From the NCBI GenBank assembly GCA_018340805.1, contig JACMZG010001911.1, forward strand, positions 56,727,220 to 56,791,219: a stretch of DNA of 64,000 nucleotides, given 5' to 3'. Shown in pieces: positions 44,386 to 55,118 of this stretch. Position 1 is the first letter of the stretch, and every line of letters begins with the position of its first letter. The translations under genes were made by a program, and so were the position numbers. Source of the DNA: Microvelia longipes. Lineage: Eukaryota; Arthropoda; Insecta; Hemiptera; Veliidae. Below the pieces are notes generated by a model, which made no database searches, was not told the origin of the DNA, and worked only from the letters and a program-made list of their open reading frames with translations.

Positions 44386-45976
44386 AATTATTTATTAATA
44401 AATTTGCAGAATGAAAGGAATTTGAGTGTGTGTGTGTGTGTCTGAGGAGAGAATTATAAAAAAATTAAGTACTTACTTTTGTCTTGGCACTCCTGAAGTA
44501 TGGGGATTAGTTTTTGTGAGGCTGTGTCAGTGACTTTTTGCTGTGCAATTTTCAAGATCTTCTTCTCGAAATTGTCCCATGTACCTGTTAATTTGTATTG
44601 GCTGGTTTCATGTAGGTGACCAAAGTCAAGCTCAATCTAAACAATCAGAATAAATTATATTAATACAACAAATTATTTATATTATTTATTATTAATCTTG
44701 TGGTTACAACAAAAAAATGTAAACTAAATGCTCTTACTTATTCCAGAACACCATGCATGTTACTAACTGCTCACACGCATGTGCAAGTTGTATGCAATGT
44801 GTATTTTTTTACAAACTATTTAACAACTTCAATTGAATATTGGTAATGTTAATAGTAATACTATAATATAAAGATTACCAGGAGATATAACTTGAAATAT
44901 AATAAAAAAATGAAAGTGTATGTATTGCAATAAATAAACGTACCAGTTCGTAACCCTGAGGCTGCACAATGGCTGGGAATGTCTTGTACACTTGCTCAAC
45001 ACTAGTGTAGTCGTTGGTACTAAGTTTTCTGGCCTCAAAGGTTAATCTCCATTTCTCCAACACTTGAGGCCATGGCCCGTGATTAAATTGCAACCAGCGA
45101 AGAGCATCTTGCTCCACTTCCTGCAGATCTCGTGGGATTAAATTCACCTTCCCCCTGGGCGAGTTTGGGCCGGAGGAGGATCCTGTGTGTTGTTAGAGGA
45201 GTCAGACGACTCGGAGCGGCTCCTCCTCTTCCTCCGGTAGTCCTTTAAATTATTTCTGAGCAGAATTCTATTATAATTTTTGTACTTGTCGTACAATTTG
45301 CCCCTCGCCTCTGTTTGGGTGCTCCCAGCCGTATATGGGGGGAGGTAATATGTGTACTGAAACAAATAAATCATATAGACAAAAATTAGCTTATGGTATT
45401 ATATAATAATGGGAGTGTTTATGTGTGCATCTTTCTTTATGTACGTGCTTTAACAGTATGAATAACAACTAATAATAAAATAAGCATCATCTTCCATGAA
45501 AATCCACTAAAAAAGAATCAAACTTGATTTATTAATTTTAATTGTTAATTTCTTTAACTTCACTGTTAAATTTGTAAATCATTGTAAAGGAGGGTAAATA
45601 ATTTTTAGCAACCCCCCCCCCTTCCAAAACATATCTTATGGTGAATGAATTTAGCAAAAGCAAAAAAATCAATTAAAACATGTTTGTAAATGCTGAAACA
45701 AAATGTTTACCTTATCTTCCTTGGGGAAGACAGAGACAATTGCCTCTGACAGGTCTGTGTATCTTTTATACTGTATTCGGTGCCATGCTGATACAGAGTT
45801 TTAATGACTCGATCAACCAGGTCCCTCGTACCTTTGTCTTTTTCCTTACAGTTCTCACTGTTTAACCTAGCAGTGATTACGGCTCCGTCGGCTGATGTAA
45901 GCACTGCGTTTAGAATCTGCAAACAGAAACAACGATTATTAGTTTTATTTAATATATTACAGTTATAATATGTTAT

Positions 45977-46047
<71 letters not shown>

Positions 46048-46290
46048 ATATTAATAGAAATTCAATTAAAAAATTTATTGCTATGATCACAAACTGGCAT
46101 ACTCCCAAAATTCAACACATTAATTTGTTCTAAATTATATCTAAATATAAATATGAACTAACTTACTTAAACTAACTTAAAAGTAAAAAAATATAAAATT
46201 TATAAGTGATGTCTAAACATCACTTATACATTTTTGATGTAATAAATTTATTTATTTAATTTAACAAATATGTGAAATATACTACTTACG
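43403..46290 (-). CDS. Multi-exon accessory gene of the large transposon
   Basis: Exons (minus): 45,916-45,711; 45,356-44,944; 44,636-44,478; 44,168-44,041; 43,723-43,403 (stop), each with AG acceptor and GT donor and, for the last four, agreeing phases. A possible 5' non-coding exon ends at 46,290 (donor GTAAGT). Segments: ITARLNSENCKEK; PPYTAGSTQTEARGKLYDKY; a basic-acidic RRKRRSRSESSDSS (likely nuclear signal); LIPRDLQEVEQDALRWLQF; GTWDNFEKKILKIAQQKV; YPAPFKAAYVIIDE; SFFALQCHYPDASKLIWTF. Possible one-base shifts near 45,760 and at a G run near 45,155. I do not recognise a family. It lies 92 bases upstream of the transposase gene on the same strand, so a partner or regulator (compare TNPA/TNPD pairs) is the natural guess. 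Confidence 0.7.
43927..44006. repeat. (TA)n microsatellite in accessory-gene intron
   Basis: About 80 bases of TA, between exons ending at 44,041 and starting at 43,723. Confidence 0.95.
44326..44380. repeat. (TA)n microsatellite
   Basis: About 55 bases of TA in the intron between 44,478 and 44,168, followed by a (GT)n stretch near 44,427. Confidence 0.95.
45977..46045. repeat. (TA)n microsatellite
   Basis: About 68 bases of TA upstream of the exon at 45,916. Every larger intron of the accessory gene carries such a tract. Confidence 0.95.
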
Positions 46291-46439
46291 TTTTAAATAT
46301 TCCAGAGAAGTGTACACGAGGAAGTGCCAATTTGAGAACCGAACTAAGTATAAATGAAGAAATAACTAAGCAAAAAGTAAGCGTTTCGTTATAACCGATA
46401 CCCCATGCATGTACTCGTTAAGAAAGCTACACGTGCAAT

Positions 46440-46475
46440 GATGGACCCTAACGCGGGAACGTCTTATATAGGGAT
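46440..46475 (-). promoter_or_regulatory. TATA-type promoter of the accessory gene
   Basis: On the minus strand CTATATAAGACG (TATATAAG at 46,470-46,463) stands in a GC-richer block and is followed, about 175 bases on, by the donor at 46,290, so a short 5' non-coding exon would start near 46,440. Inferred from position; no transcript data. Confidence 0.5.
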
Positions 46476-46699
46476 CCCCCACCCCACCCCACTAGGGTAC
46501 CTAGAATATCCGATACCGTGTTAAAGCGACCATTATAACGGTTCCCCTAAAAACCTACCGGCTGACCCGAGGTAGTCGCCCCATCAACACGGAGTTTCCG
46601 ACGACTCACCGGGGGAAAAATTCGGGTGACAGACTGTGTGCGCCCGAAGATTTTGGACTTGCACCTACTTGCAGTACTAAGAACTAAGAAAAGACTAAA

Positions 46700-47740
46700 T
46701 TATCACTACATAATGATATATATATGTATTTAAATAAGAAATCAAGTGTATTGCAGCGCTAACAAATGATGTCGATCTTTGATTATACTTTAAAAAAATC
46801 ATAACTTACTTATATGACACGTGAACATTTTTAAACGGGATTGTACTATATTATATAACATAATATATTCTAACGACACTATGAATCTTGTAAACAACTT
46901 GTAACAAGTCCATACCAACTGCTACCATGTATACTCAAATTATTAATAATTATTTATTGTGCCAAAAATATTGGTTACAATGAAAGTTGTACGCTTTAAC
47001 AAATGAATATTGATTTTTTGGCTCATGTCATTCCTTTTAAATTTTGTTAATACCTACAAAGTTCTGTATTCATAAAAACAAACAATTATAACGACTAGCA
47101 ATAAAATAGAAAGAAAAGCAATTTAAATTTGGTAGAAATGCTCTAAATGCTATAACTTGGCATTGAATGGGTGAAGTTAAAAAAATGGTGTTTTTTTTGG
47201 TTATGATTAAGACATGTGTACTCTCTTATTTATCATGCCGTCATGTCCCTTAATCAGTTACAACTTGAATCACTAACTAACCACTTTCTAGACTATGCGA
47301 GTACAGTTAGATGTAGTCACAAAATGAAATATTGATATACGAGAATAAGTCACCACCTCATCCACTTAAATGAAAGCCTGGGCTATGAATGCTGGTTTCC
47401 AAAACACCAAGCAAAAATATGTCCATCAAACAACTTATTTTTTAAATTGTAGATAAATCATATTCTAAATTGATATCTACAAGGGTCAAAATGTAAAAAG
47501 GAAACTTTGTAGCCCGTGATATGCGTTCACGCATTATCACGCGTTATCACATCATGATAATAACGCATTCACGTGGATTTGATGGAAAAGCATAGCCACG
47601 TTCATTTAGCACGTGGTTAAATGAATTTTAAACAAACGGACATAAATTTTACATTTTAAAGATAAGATGAGGATCAATGGAGTTTATTATATATAAAAGA
47701 ATACAATTCCCCCACAGAAATTGATATTTTTTGTAGCAAA
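46700..47740. other. Transposon interior, no gene seen
   Basis: AT-rich; contains the phrase CGCATTATCACGCGTTATCAC (47,532) but no conserved open frame. Confidence 0.5.
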
Positions 47741-47749
47741 GCGCTTTCA

Positions 47750-49815
47750 ACTTAACAAGAAGCCATCGTCATTCCTAGAGACAGTTATTTCCTATTTTCC
47801 AATTATTATACTTTTCCTCATCCTACTCCGTATGTATATAGGAAAAGTTCTGTGTTTGCACCTAAATTTCGAAACTGAGGTTTCATAGGAATTATCCGTT
47901 TTGGCTGTTTTTAAGGCCTCCTGAATGGTTCTTTGAATGTTGACTGTCTGTATGTGCGTATGTGTGTGTGTGTTATCATCGTAGCCTTAGTGTGTTTATG
48001 CTAAAGAGCTGAACACACAGCTCTGCCCACATTGCTGGGTGAATTTGCTTATTACAACCTCTAAGAAGGCCCGTTGGGAGTGAGCATAAATATCACTTAA
48101 ATGAAAATATCTCCGGTTTTAAGAAAATTATCAAAATTTGAAGAAGGTTAAGTTAAAACTCTATGATTACAGTATTTGTTAACCAATTATAATGCTTAAT
48201 TCACTCGCATTGACAAGCCGTTTGCTTTGTTTAGACATGGCTATATGTGTTAATGCTGCATGGCAGGGCATACTATAGTTATTTTAAGTTAGCATAATGA
48301 GCGTTGAGAAATTTTGAACAATATTTTAGTCCCCAAACACAATTATATGTAAATGCTAACTTTTCAAAATTGATTCCCTTGGTTTTTTAATTGGGGGGGG
48401 GGGGCTTGAGTATAAACATTTACACACACACTCACAAATAGGCACTGCATTTTTTGTTTCAGTGTGTGCGTGTTTTCATTCCCACTCACAGCGCAATGTG
48501 TGTGCGAGTGATTTTTATGTTTCATCATAAAGTTGGTTGGAAATTTGGATATTTTTATAAGGACCCCTTGGCTATTCCACTGACTTAATTGCATTATAGT
48601 TGCATAAACTTGCAAGAACGTCAGCAAGTCTACGCAGTAGTCATGCAACAAATGAACATTTGTTCATTTGTTTCATAAAACCTCCACATGTTTACTTGTT
48701 GCAAACCACCCTCTACACGCTTGCACGAGTCAAACATATTTCATATAATGTATAGAAAAGAAANTAACAAGAAGCCATCGTCATTAGAGACAGTTATTCA
48801 ACTTAACAAGAAGCCATCGTCATTCCTAGAGACAGTTATTTCCTATTTTCCAATTATTATACTTTTCCTCATCCTACTCCGTATGTATATAGGAAAAGTT
48901 CTGTGTTTGCACCTAAATTTCGAAACTGAGGTTTCATAGGAATTATCCGTTTTGGCTGTTTTTAAGGCCTCCTGAATGGTTCTTTGAATGTTGACTGTCT
49001 GTATGTGCGTATGTGTGTGTGTGTTATCATCGTAGCCCTTAGTGTGTTTATGCTAAAGAGCTGAACACACAGCTCTGCCCACATTGCTGCGGTGAATTTG
49101 CTTATTACAACCTCTAAGAAGGCCCCGTTGGGAGTGAGCATAAATATCACTTAAATGAAAATATCTCCGGTTTTAAGAAAATTATCAAAATTTGGAAGAA
49201 GGTTAAGTTAAAACTCTGATTACAGTATTTGTTAACCAATTATAATGCTTAATTCACTCCCATTGACAAGCCGTTTGCTTTGTTTAGACATGGCTATATG
49301 TGTTAATGCTGCATGGCAGGGGCATACTATAGTTATTTTAAGTTAGCATAATGAGCGTTGAGAAATTTTGAACAATATTTTAGTCCCCAAACACAATTAT
49401 ATGTAAATGCTAACTTTTCAAAATTGATTCCCTTGGTTTTTTAATTGGGGGGGGGGCTTGAGTATAAACATTTACACACACACTCACAAATAGGCACTGC
49501 ATTTTTTGTTTCAGTGTGTGCGTGTTTTCATTCCCACTCACAGCGCAATGTGTGTGCGAGTGATTTTTATGTTTCATCATAAAGTTGGTTGGAATTTGGA
49601 TATTTTTATAAGGACCCCTTGGCTATTCCACTGACTTAATTGCATTATAGTTGCATAAACTTGCAAGAACGTCAGCAAGTCTACGCAGTAGTCATGCAAC
49701 AAATGAACATTGTTTCATTTGTTTCATAAAACCTCCACATGTTTACTTGTTGCAAACCACCCTCTACACGCTTGCACGAGTCAAACATATTTCATATAAT
49801 GTATAGAAAAGAAAT
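47750..49815. repeat. Near-identical ~1.0-kb tandem duplication across an N
   Basis: 47,750-48,763 and 48,803-49,815 are almost identical (AACTTAACAAGAAGCCATCG ... CATATAATGTATAGAAAAGAAA). Differences are mainly homopolymer indels (a G11 run versus G9, GAAGAAGG versus GGAAGAAGG). The join is a single N at 48,764 followed by a partial third start. Each copy contains a reversed family A copy. No gene; the frames at 48,364-48,651 and 48,962-49,150 read through the repeat. Confidence 0.9.
48764..48764. other. Single ambiguous base at duplication joint
   Basis: One N lies exactly where copy one of the 1-kb block ends, so the duplication may be an unmerged overlap rather than real sequence. Confidence 0.9.
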
Positions 49816-50439
49816 AAGTATATCACATAACAGAATAAAAGCCTTTATTCTGAAGTTCTAAAATTTTATAGCATCATGTATAGTTAACAGTTAATTTGTT
49901 TAAAAAGCCATAACGTGTTCACTTGTTTGGGTATCATACCTGATGGGTTAAGGGACCTCACCTCTATATCTATATCTGTAATCCTCATATACAAATTTTT
50001 AAAGATAGACAAGCAAAAACCCTTAGAACTATAATCTGGGATATTGTATTTTAGGGGATTCTTTTAATCCAACCGTTTTTTTCTATAAGTTATAAATCGG
50101 GAAGTTAACCTTTCCAGGATTTATTCTTACAGTTATGTTGTAAGAAGATTTAAATTTTTCTGCTTCCCTCCACGAATTGTACTTATGTTTAGGTCAAGAG
50201 CCTAACGGACTTCAGGTAAAAACCCTTCAAGATCGTAACCCATACATATTAATCTTTACTTGTTTCTCTGACATTTTTTTAGGGTTAATGACAATTTTTT
50301 ATTTATTATTCAAAACAGGAAATAAAAATCTATCCATTACAAATAAAGATGATACATATATAATTGAAGCATAAACGGCTTTCCAGCAGGTCACTGCAGC
50401 AAGACTCAAGAAGAAGAAATAATATTTAGCTCTCCGGTA

Positions 50440-50466
50440 CTGAGGATGACCTGTTTGAGGTTGAAA
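50440..50466 (+). ncRNA. Hammerhead-like core in the large transposon
   Basis: CTGAGGA (fits CUGANGA), a stem ACCT...AGGT, then GAAA followed by GCCGG. Cleavage-site stems not established. Same GAAAGCCGG junction as the minus-strand motif at 59,043-59,068. Confidence 0.35.
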
Positions 50467-50799
50467 GCCGGTAATACAATAATTGTATGAATCATCTTTT
50501 ATTTATGGTGGATAGACTTTTCTTTCCTGCTTATAATATGAAATCCACTTGCGCTTCTGTTTCATTTTTATTTATTATTATTATTATTTATATTTATTAT
50601 TTATTTATTTATATTATTATTTCCCAGAGAACTATATTTGCCTTATTATATACTGATAACTTGACCTAAATATATTTCTTTAATCGTGAGCTCTCATATA
50701 TATCTATAGACATAATACATGAATTTAACTCAAACGAGAATTCACGACTTAAAAAAAAAATATTATACAAGTAATAGCATCCTATAAAATCATGACGGT

Positions 50800-50935
50800 G
50801 TCAACATTCGGCCACATTAATATAATAAGGGTTGAATATAACTTTAATAGGTTTAAATAGACAAAAATATATATCCTTCGGCCACATTAACATAACAAGG
50901 GTTGAATATAACTTTAATAGACTTAAATGGAATAA
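50800..50935 (+). repeat. ~80-bp direct repeat
   Basis: TTCGGCCACATTAATATAAT, AAGGGTTGAATATAACTTTA occurs at 50,806 and again, with small changes, at 50,877. Short local duplication. Confidence 0.8.
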
Positions 50936-51059
50936 AAGTTCTCCTTCCAAAAACCAAACTGTGAGAGGAATAAGTGTAAAGAAGATTCTAGTAATGATAA
51001 TTTAAACTCTTTAACTGATTTCTAGTTTTGATACAATGCTAAAGATTGACCAAATTCAT

Positions 51060-51742
51060 AAAAATAGGGTAAAGACAGTACTACTGTAGTGTTACGTTAA
51101 AAGTAATACTGCTCTGCCCAACACTAAGATTAATTTTGAAGGGAACCTAACGCTTCGGGTTGTATGTACACTGCTGAAAGTGTCGCATCGTGCTGTTACA
51201 ACCCTTAAAATTAGTGTATAACTAAACCTTAAATTTAACACTTTGATAGGCGAGAATCAACTCTTAAAATATTTGAGAAAACTATATAAGGGTTAACACA
51301 GTTAACACTAAGTAGGCCAGACTGAACACTTGACAAGTGTTAAGTAGTAACCCTAAGCAATATTAGATTCAACACGATATAAATTTTAAACAAACCTTAC
51401 AAGAGTATGCTTGATTCTAAAAATCAGAGTACCAGTAAATCTTAGCTAATATTCAATTGTATCCTAACGGTTAGGGTTATTTACACCCGCGATCGAGATT
51501 GCCCTACCCGAACTAGTGATGACCTTAATTTAATCGGGTTTTTACGACACTTAAGTGAAATAACACTAATGGCGGTTATAGAAACTATTTGATTAAGGCT
51601 TTCGACGACACTATTTTTTCCAACATAGGCTACAGACAACACGTTATACATTAATCAAGACACTAATATCGTATATTATGAAACCTAAAGGGCTTTAACA
51701 CGATCTTAGTGTTATCTAGACCAACGAGATTTTTTTCCGTGT
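51060..51742. repeat. Right subterminal GTGTTA/TAACAC region
   Basis: Repeated GTGTTA, AACACT and TAACAC words in both orientations, mirroring 38,996-40,110, and ending with the inverted terminus TTTTTTTCCGTG. Contains AACCTAACGCTTCGGGTTG, also resembling AGCGCAACCCGAAGG of the left end (39,168). Confidence 0.8.
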
Positions 51743-51854
51743 ATATGCTAAAATAATTGTGGCTTCACGCTGACAATAGCGTGAAGCCACTGTTACCGCT
51801 TCTTAAATTACTTCTTTAAGTTATGGCAAATTCTCAAAATATATTTCCTCAATT

Positions 51855-52160
51855 TATTACTTTTCCTCATTAATACCGTAGGTGTATAGAAAAAGTATTG
51901 TGTTTGCAACAAAAAAAAATGTGAAACCGGCATTATCAGTTTCAGGCGTTTTTAAGACCTCCTGAGTGGTTTTCGCAATGTTGTCTGTCTGTATGTGTGT
52001 GTGTGTGCTTTTTATCATCGTTGCTCCTAGTTTATTTATACTAGAAAGTTAAAATTTGTACAAAAACCAGTATATCGCTATAGTTGTGCTATTCGGAAAA
52101 TAATTTTTATGGCGTCATTAACCCGCAATAATGACTCAGCGATAATTTCGAAACATCATT
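51855..52160 (-). repeat. Dispersed repeat family A, reverse copy
   Basis: Starts with the terminal palindrome (TTACTTTTCCTCATTAATAC), then CTGAGTGGTTTTCGCAATG, a (GT)n run, and ends with TTAACCCGCAATAATGACTC, the reverse complement of the upstream part of the 37,285 copy. Confidence 0.75.
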
Positions 52161-52989
52161 AAACGCGAAAAAATGATGCGATGGGATTTGGCACGCATGT
52201 GACTATAAATAAGACTAACATATGTGCTAAGTTTCATCTCATTATCAGCATTAGTTTAAGTTTTATTGAATGACTTGTGTACGTTTTTTAAAAAAAAATT
52301 AAACATTAGGAAATGGTCCAATTGAGTTGAAATTCGGTACAAGTGTATATTATTACCTAATAAATCAGTAAACTTAAGTTAGTATATCTATGCTTTTTGT
52401 TGGATTAAAAAAGTTAAGCAGCATAGAGCGTGATCAGTGCCGTATGGGTGACCGCTAAGAATAATACGGATGCATTTACGAAGCAAGTAGGATGCGCACA
52501 CCATTATTTGTACAAGTTTAAAGCTCTGTTAATATTCAAAGATTTTAGCCCATTTCCTTTGAAAATGCAGGATAAATGAGTGACGAGTTGTGCTTAATGA
52601 TTGGCCACTCAATTTATAAAACATGGAACCTAAATCAAAAATGAATTTTTAAGCACGGAATCATTTGCGTTTATTATATTGGGCCTAATCATTCTGCCCT
52701 TGACTTCAATTATCGTTTGTATTGTTCGATTTCGTTTGTTTATGTTATGTTTAATATCTCTTTGGTTAAATAAATGGAATAAAAATGTTCATCAATGGTT
52801 TTCAGATCTTCTTGGGATCTGATTTCTCAGATCTGCCTAGATCTGATAGAATACAAAGTTTCAACTCACTAGCATAAATCCACTGGGAGCTACGATGATA
52901 ACAGATACACATACAGAGTCAGTTAGAACCTAGTCATTAGAACCCAATCCTGGAAGGGGTAACCATAGTTTTTTACATTGTACAAGTTT

Positions 52990-53335
52990 ACAACTACTAA
53001 ATAAATAATTCCGGCGTGGTGGTCCGCTGTCGGGCAATTTCATTTAGAATGCGTGTTTCCGTGCTTAACAACCCATTTCTTGCTTAAGGTTCCGGTTCAT
53101 GCTTTAGAACCTAACCTGTTACTCGATTGTCAAACACTGCTCGTAACTAATTTTGTCTGTATTTTTTAAAGGAAATGCGCAAAACCTTTAAAGATAGCTA
53201 ACTAAGATTAAAGATAAGTATCTAAGCTTAAAAATAAGTAACTAAGCTTTAAACTAGTGCAAATAATATTGCATACTTCTAATTTTAGATGCATAGTTTT
53301 GTATAATCAACTGGATAATTATGCGCATTTCCAGT
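52990..53335 (+). repeat. Diverged single copy of the 54-kb palindrome arm
   Basis: TTCCGGCGTGGTGGTCCGC, GTGTTTCCGTGCTTAACAAC, CCGGTTCATGCTTTAGAACC and ACTAGTGCAAATAATATTGC occur in the same order as in 54,150-54,480. Confidence 0.8.
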
Positions 53336-53990
53336 CGTATCGACTTCGAACCAGTTTTATTCGATTCAGCGTCCCAAGAAACTTAAAAGACTTTTTTCCC
53401 AGCGAAAAAATAATATCCTTATATAATATCCTTAAATTTTGCTGATTCGTTAAAATTTTAGCTCCCTCTGCAAACCGGGTTAATAACGTCACAAAAGCCT
53501 GGTTTTCAATAGGGTTCGTGTCCTCTCTAAGGTTGATTTTTGTACCAAGTTTAGTTAAAAAATATTAATCCGTTCAAAGTATAGCGTGTATAGAAGGTTC
53601 GACTCCCGCTATGACGCCTATCTCATTAGCGAATTTTTTCCTAAGGAATTCGCTAAAAGGCTCGCTTTGCTTGCCTTGTAATACCGCTAATGAAAAGAGC
53701 TAGCTTTCCATCTTATCATTATCGTCAGTATCAGTGAACTGCCATAAAAAATATATCATATAACTCATTTTATGATTTGTTAAAAACGTCTGACCTAAGG
53801 TCTTCTTTTAGATTTTCACCCGGGTGAATTGCTAAAAGAAGACACTATGAACACACAGGTGTTCATAGTGGGTTTAAGGCTCTGGTTATCTTTAACGTTT
53901 GGAGGAGAAGTTTTGGTATTTTTTTTGCTACAATATATATTGTTACTTTTAGCGAATTTATGCAAGAACCATGCCCATTGTTAATAATTA
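53336..53990. other. Unique DNA with short inverted repeats, no gene
   Basis: Holds GGTCTTCTTTTAGATTTTCA with the inverse CTAAAAGAAGACA close by and CACTATGAACAC followed by GTGTTCATAGTG, a 12-bp inverted pair near 53,842-53,870. No exon recognised. Confidence 0.5.
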
Positions 53991-53999
53991 TAGGTACTG

Positions 54000-54815
54000 C
54001 AAAAATTATAGGTACTGCAAATAGGAAAAGAAATAAATAAGGGCTACCAGCAATACCTGTTAGATATTAATCAAATGACCAGTTCAAAGTAAATATCATG
54101 ATAAGAAAAGCTGTCAGAAAAAAAAATATGATAATTTTTCCAAAAAAAAAAATTCTGGCGAGGTGGTCCGCATGTCGGGCGAATTTTCTTTGGATGCGTG
54201 TTTCCGTGCATAACAACCCATTTCTTGCTTATGCAAGAACCAAGCCCATTGCGTGGTTCCGGTTCATGCATTAGAACCCAAGCAGTTACTCAATTGTCAA
54301 GCACTGCACGTAACTCATTTTGTCTGTATTTTCCAAAGGAAACGCGCTAAAACCTTTAAATATAACTGACTAAGCTTAAAGATAAGTAACTAACCTTTAA
54401 ACTAGTGCAAATAATAGTGCGTACTTCTAATTTTAGAGGCATAGTTTTGTACAACCAACTGGATAATTATGCGCATTTCCTTTGGAAAATACAGACAAAA
54501 TGAGTTACGAGCAGTGCTTGACAATTGAGTAACTGCTTCGGTTCTAATGCATGAACCGGAACCACGCAATGGGCTTGGTTCTTGCATAAGCAAGAAATGG
54601 GTTGTTATGCACGGAAACACGCATCCAAAGAAAATTCGCCCGACATGCGACCACCTCGCCAGAATTTTTTTTTTTGGAAAAATTATCATATTTTTTTTTT
54701 CTGACAGCTTTTCTTATCATGATATTTACTTTGAACTGGTGATTTGATTAATATCTAACAGGTATTGCTGGTAGCCCTTATTTATTTCTTTTCCTATTTG
54801 CAGTACCTATAATTT
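54000..54815. mobile_element. ~0.8-kb palindromic (foldback) element
   Basis: Arms of about 380 bases in inverted orientation with very few differences: ATTATAGGTACTGCAAATAG...GGGCTACCAGCAATACCTGT on the left, exact inverse on the right; inner part GAATTTTCTTTGGATGCGTG likewise. The centre is at about 54,400. The matching frames 54,071-54,271 (minus) and 54,547-54,747 (plus) are the same arm seen twice, not genes. The right arm ends about 120 bases before the MRPS14 exon. Confidence 0.88.
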
Positions 54816-54935
54816 TTTTTAGTTTCGTCTTTTCACTCCACTTAAGTAAGATCATATTTCACTTTTTTAATGTATTTCATCCTTTTTTGGACTTTCTATT
54901 CTAAATCTGATAATTGTGTGCTTTTGTTTGTTTAG

Positions 54936-55118
54936 GAGATAGCTGATGAGGAAATCCGTAAATTTCCAAGTGACGCTGTTGGAATCAAAATCAGAGCTCG
55001 ATGCGCGTTTACATCGCGGCCCCGAGGAAACGTATTGAGGTGGAGAGTCAGTCGTATTGTATTTAGAGATTTAGCTGATCATAATTTACTTGCTGGAGTT
55101 CAGAGAGCCATTTGGTAA
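54936..55118 (+). CDS. MRPS14: MRPS14 (uS14m), terminal exon
   Basis: Mitochondrial small-ribosomal-subunit protein uS14m. An acceptor TTTGTTTGTTTAG precedes GAG ATA GCT; 60 codons then TAA at 55,116-55,118. Peptides [60 protein letters not shown] match the last 60 of 128 residues of vertebrate MRPS14 (DVADEEIAALP..., TSRPRG, RWRLSRIVFRHLADHG) without gaps and with no stop or shift. It is in phase 0 at the exon start. Upstream exons, expected at lower coordinates, were not found. A single exon-shaped, intact reading frame argues for a real exon rather than a processed copy. Confidence 0.93.
   Translation, partial: EIADEEIRKFPSDAVGIKIRARCAFTSRPRGNVLRWRVSRIVFRDLADHNLLAGVQRAIW

Larger units (their letters stand above)
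38996..51742. mobile_element. ~12.7-kb two-gene DNA transposon (CMC- or KDZ-like)
   Basis: The left end CACGGAGAAAAATCTAGTGT and the complement of the right end CACGGAAAAAAATCTCGTTG match over 15 of the first 16 bases. TA flanks both ends (a possible 2-bp target duplication; ATA/TAT makes the exact boundary ambiguous by one or two bases). Both subterminal kilobases are dense in GTGTTA/TAACAC motifs (about 39,000-40,000 and 51,090-51,720), as in CACTA-type elements, where such repeats bind transposase. Inside are a zinc-finger transposase-like gene (40,873-43,311) and an upstream multi-exon gene (43,403-46,290), both minus strand. A ~1-kb duplicated block (47,750-49,815) is also inside. The assignment is inference; the termini and gene content are seen directly. 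Confidence 0.75.

Noticed and set aside
51730..51742. Plain CACTA assignment of the large transposon
   Set aside because: The termini are CACGG rather than CACTA, and the transposase similarity was judged only by motif order, so the family is left open.
54071..54747. Paired conserved 66-aa frames around 54 kb
   Set aside because: They are the two arms of one palindrome, so identity reflects DNA inversion and not protein selection.
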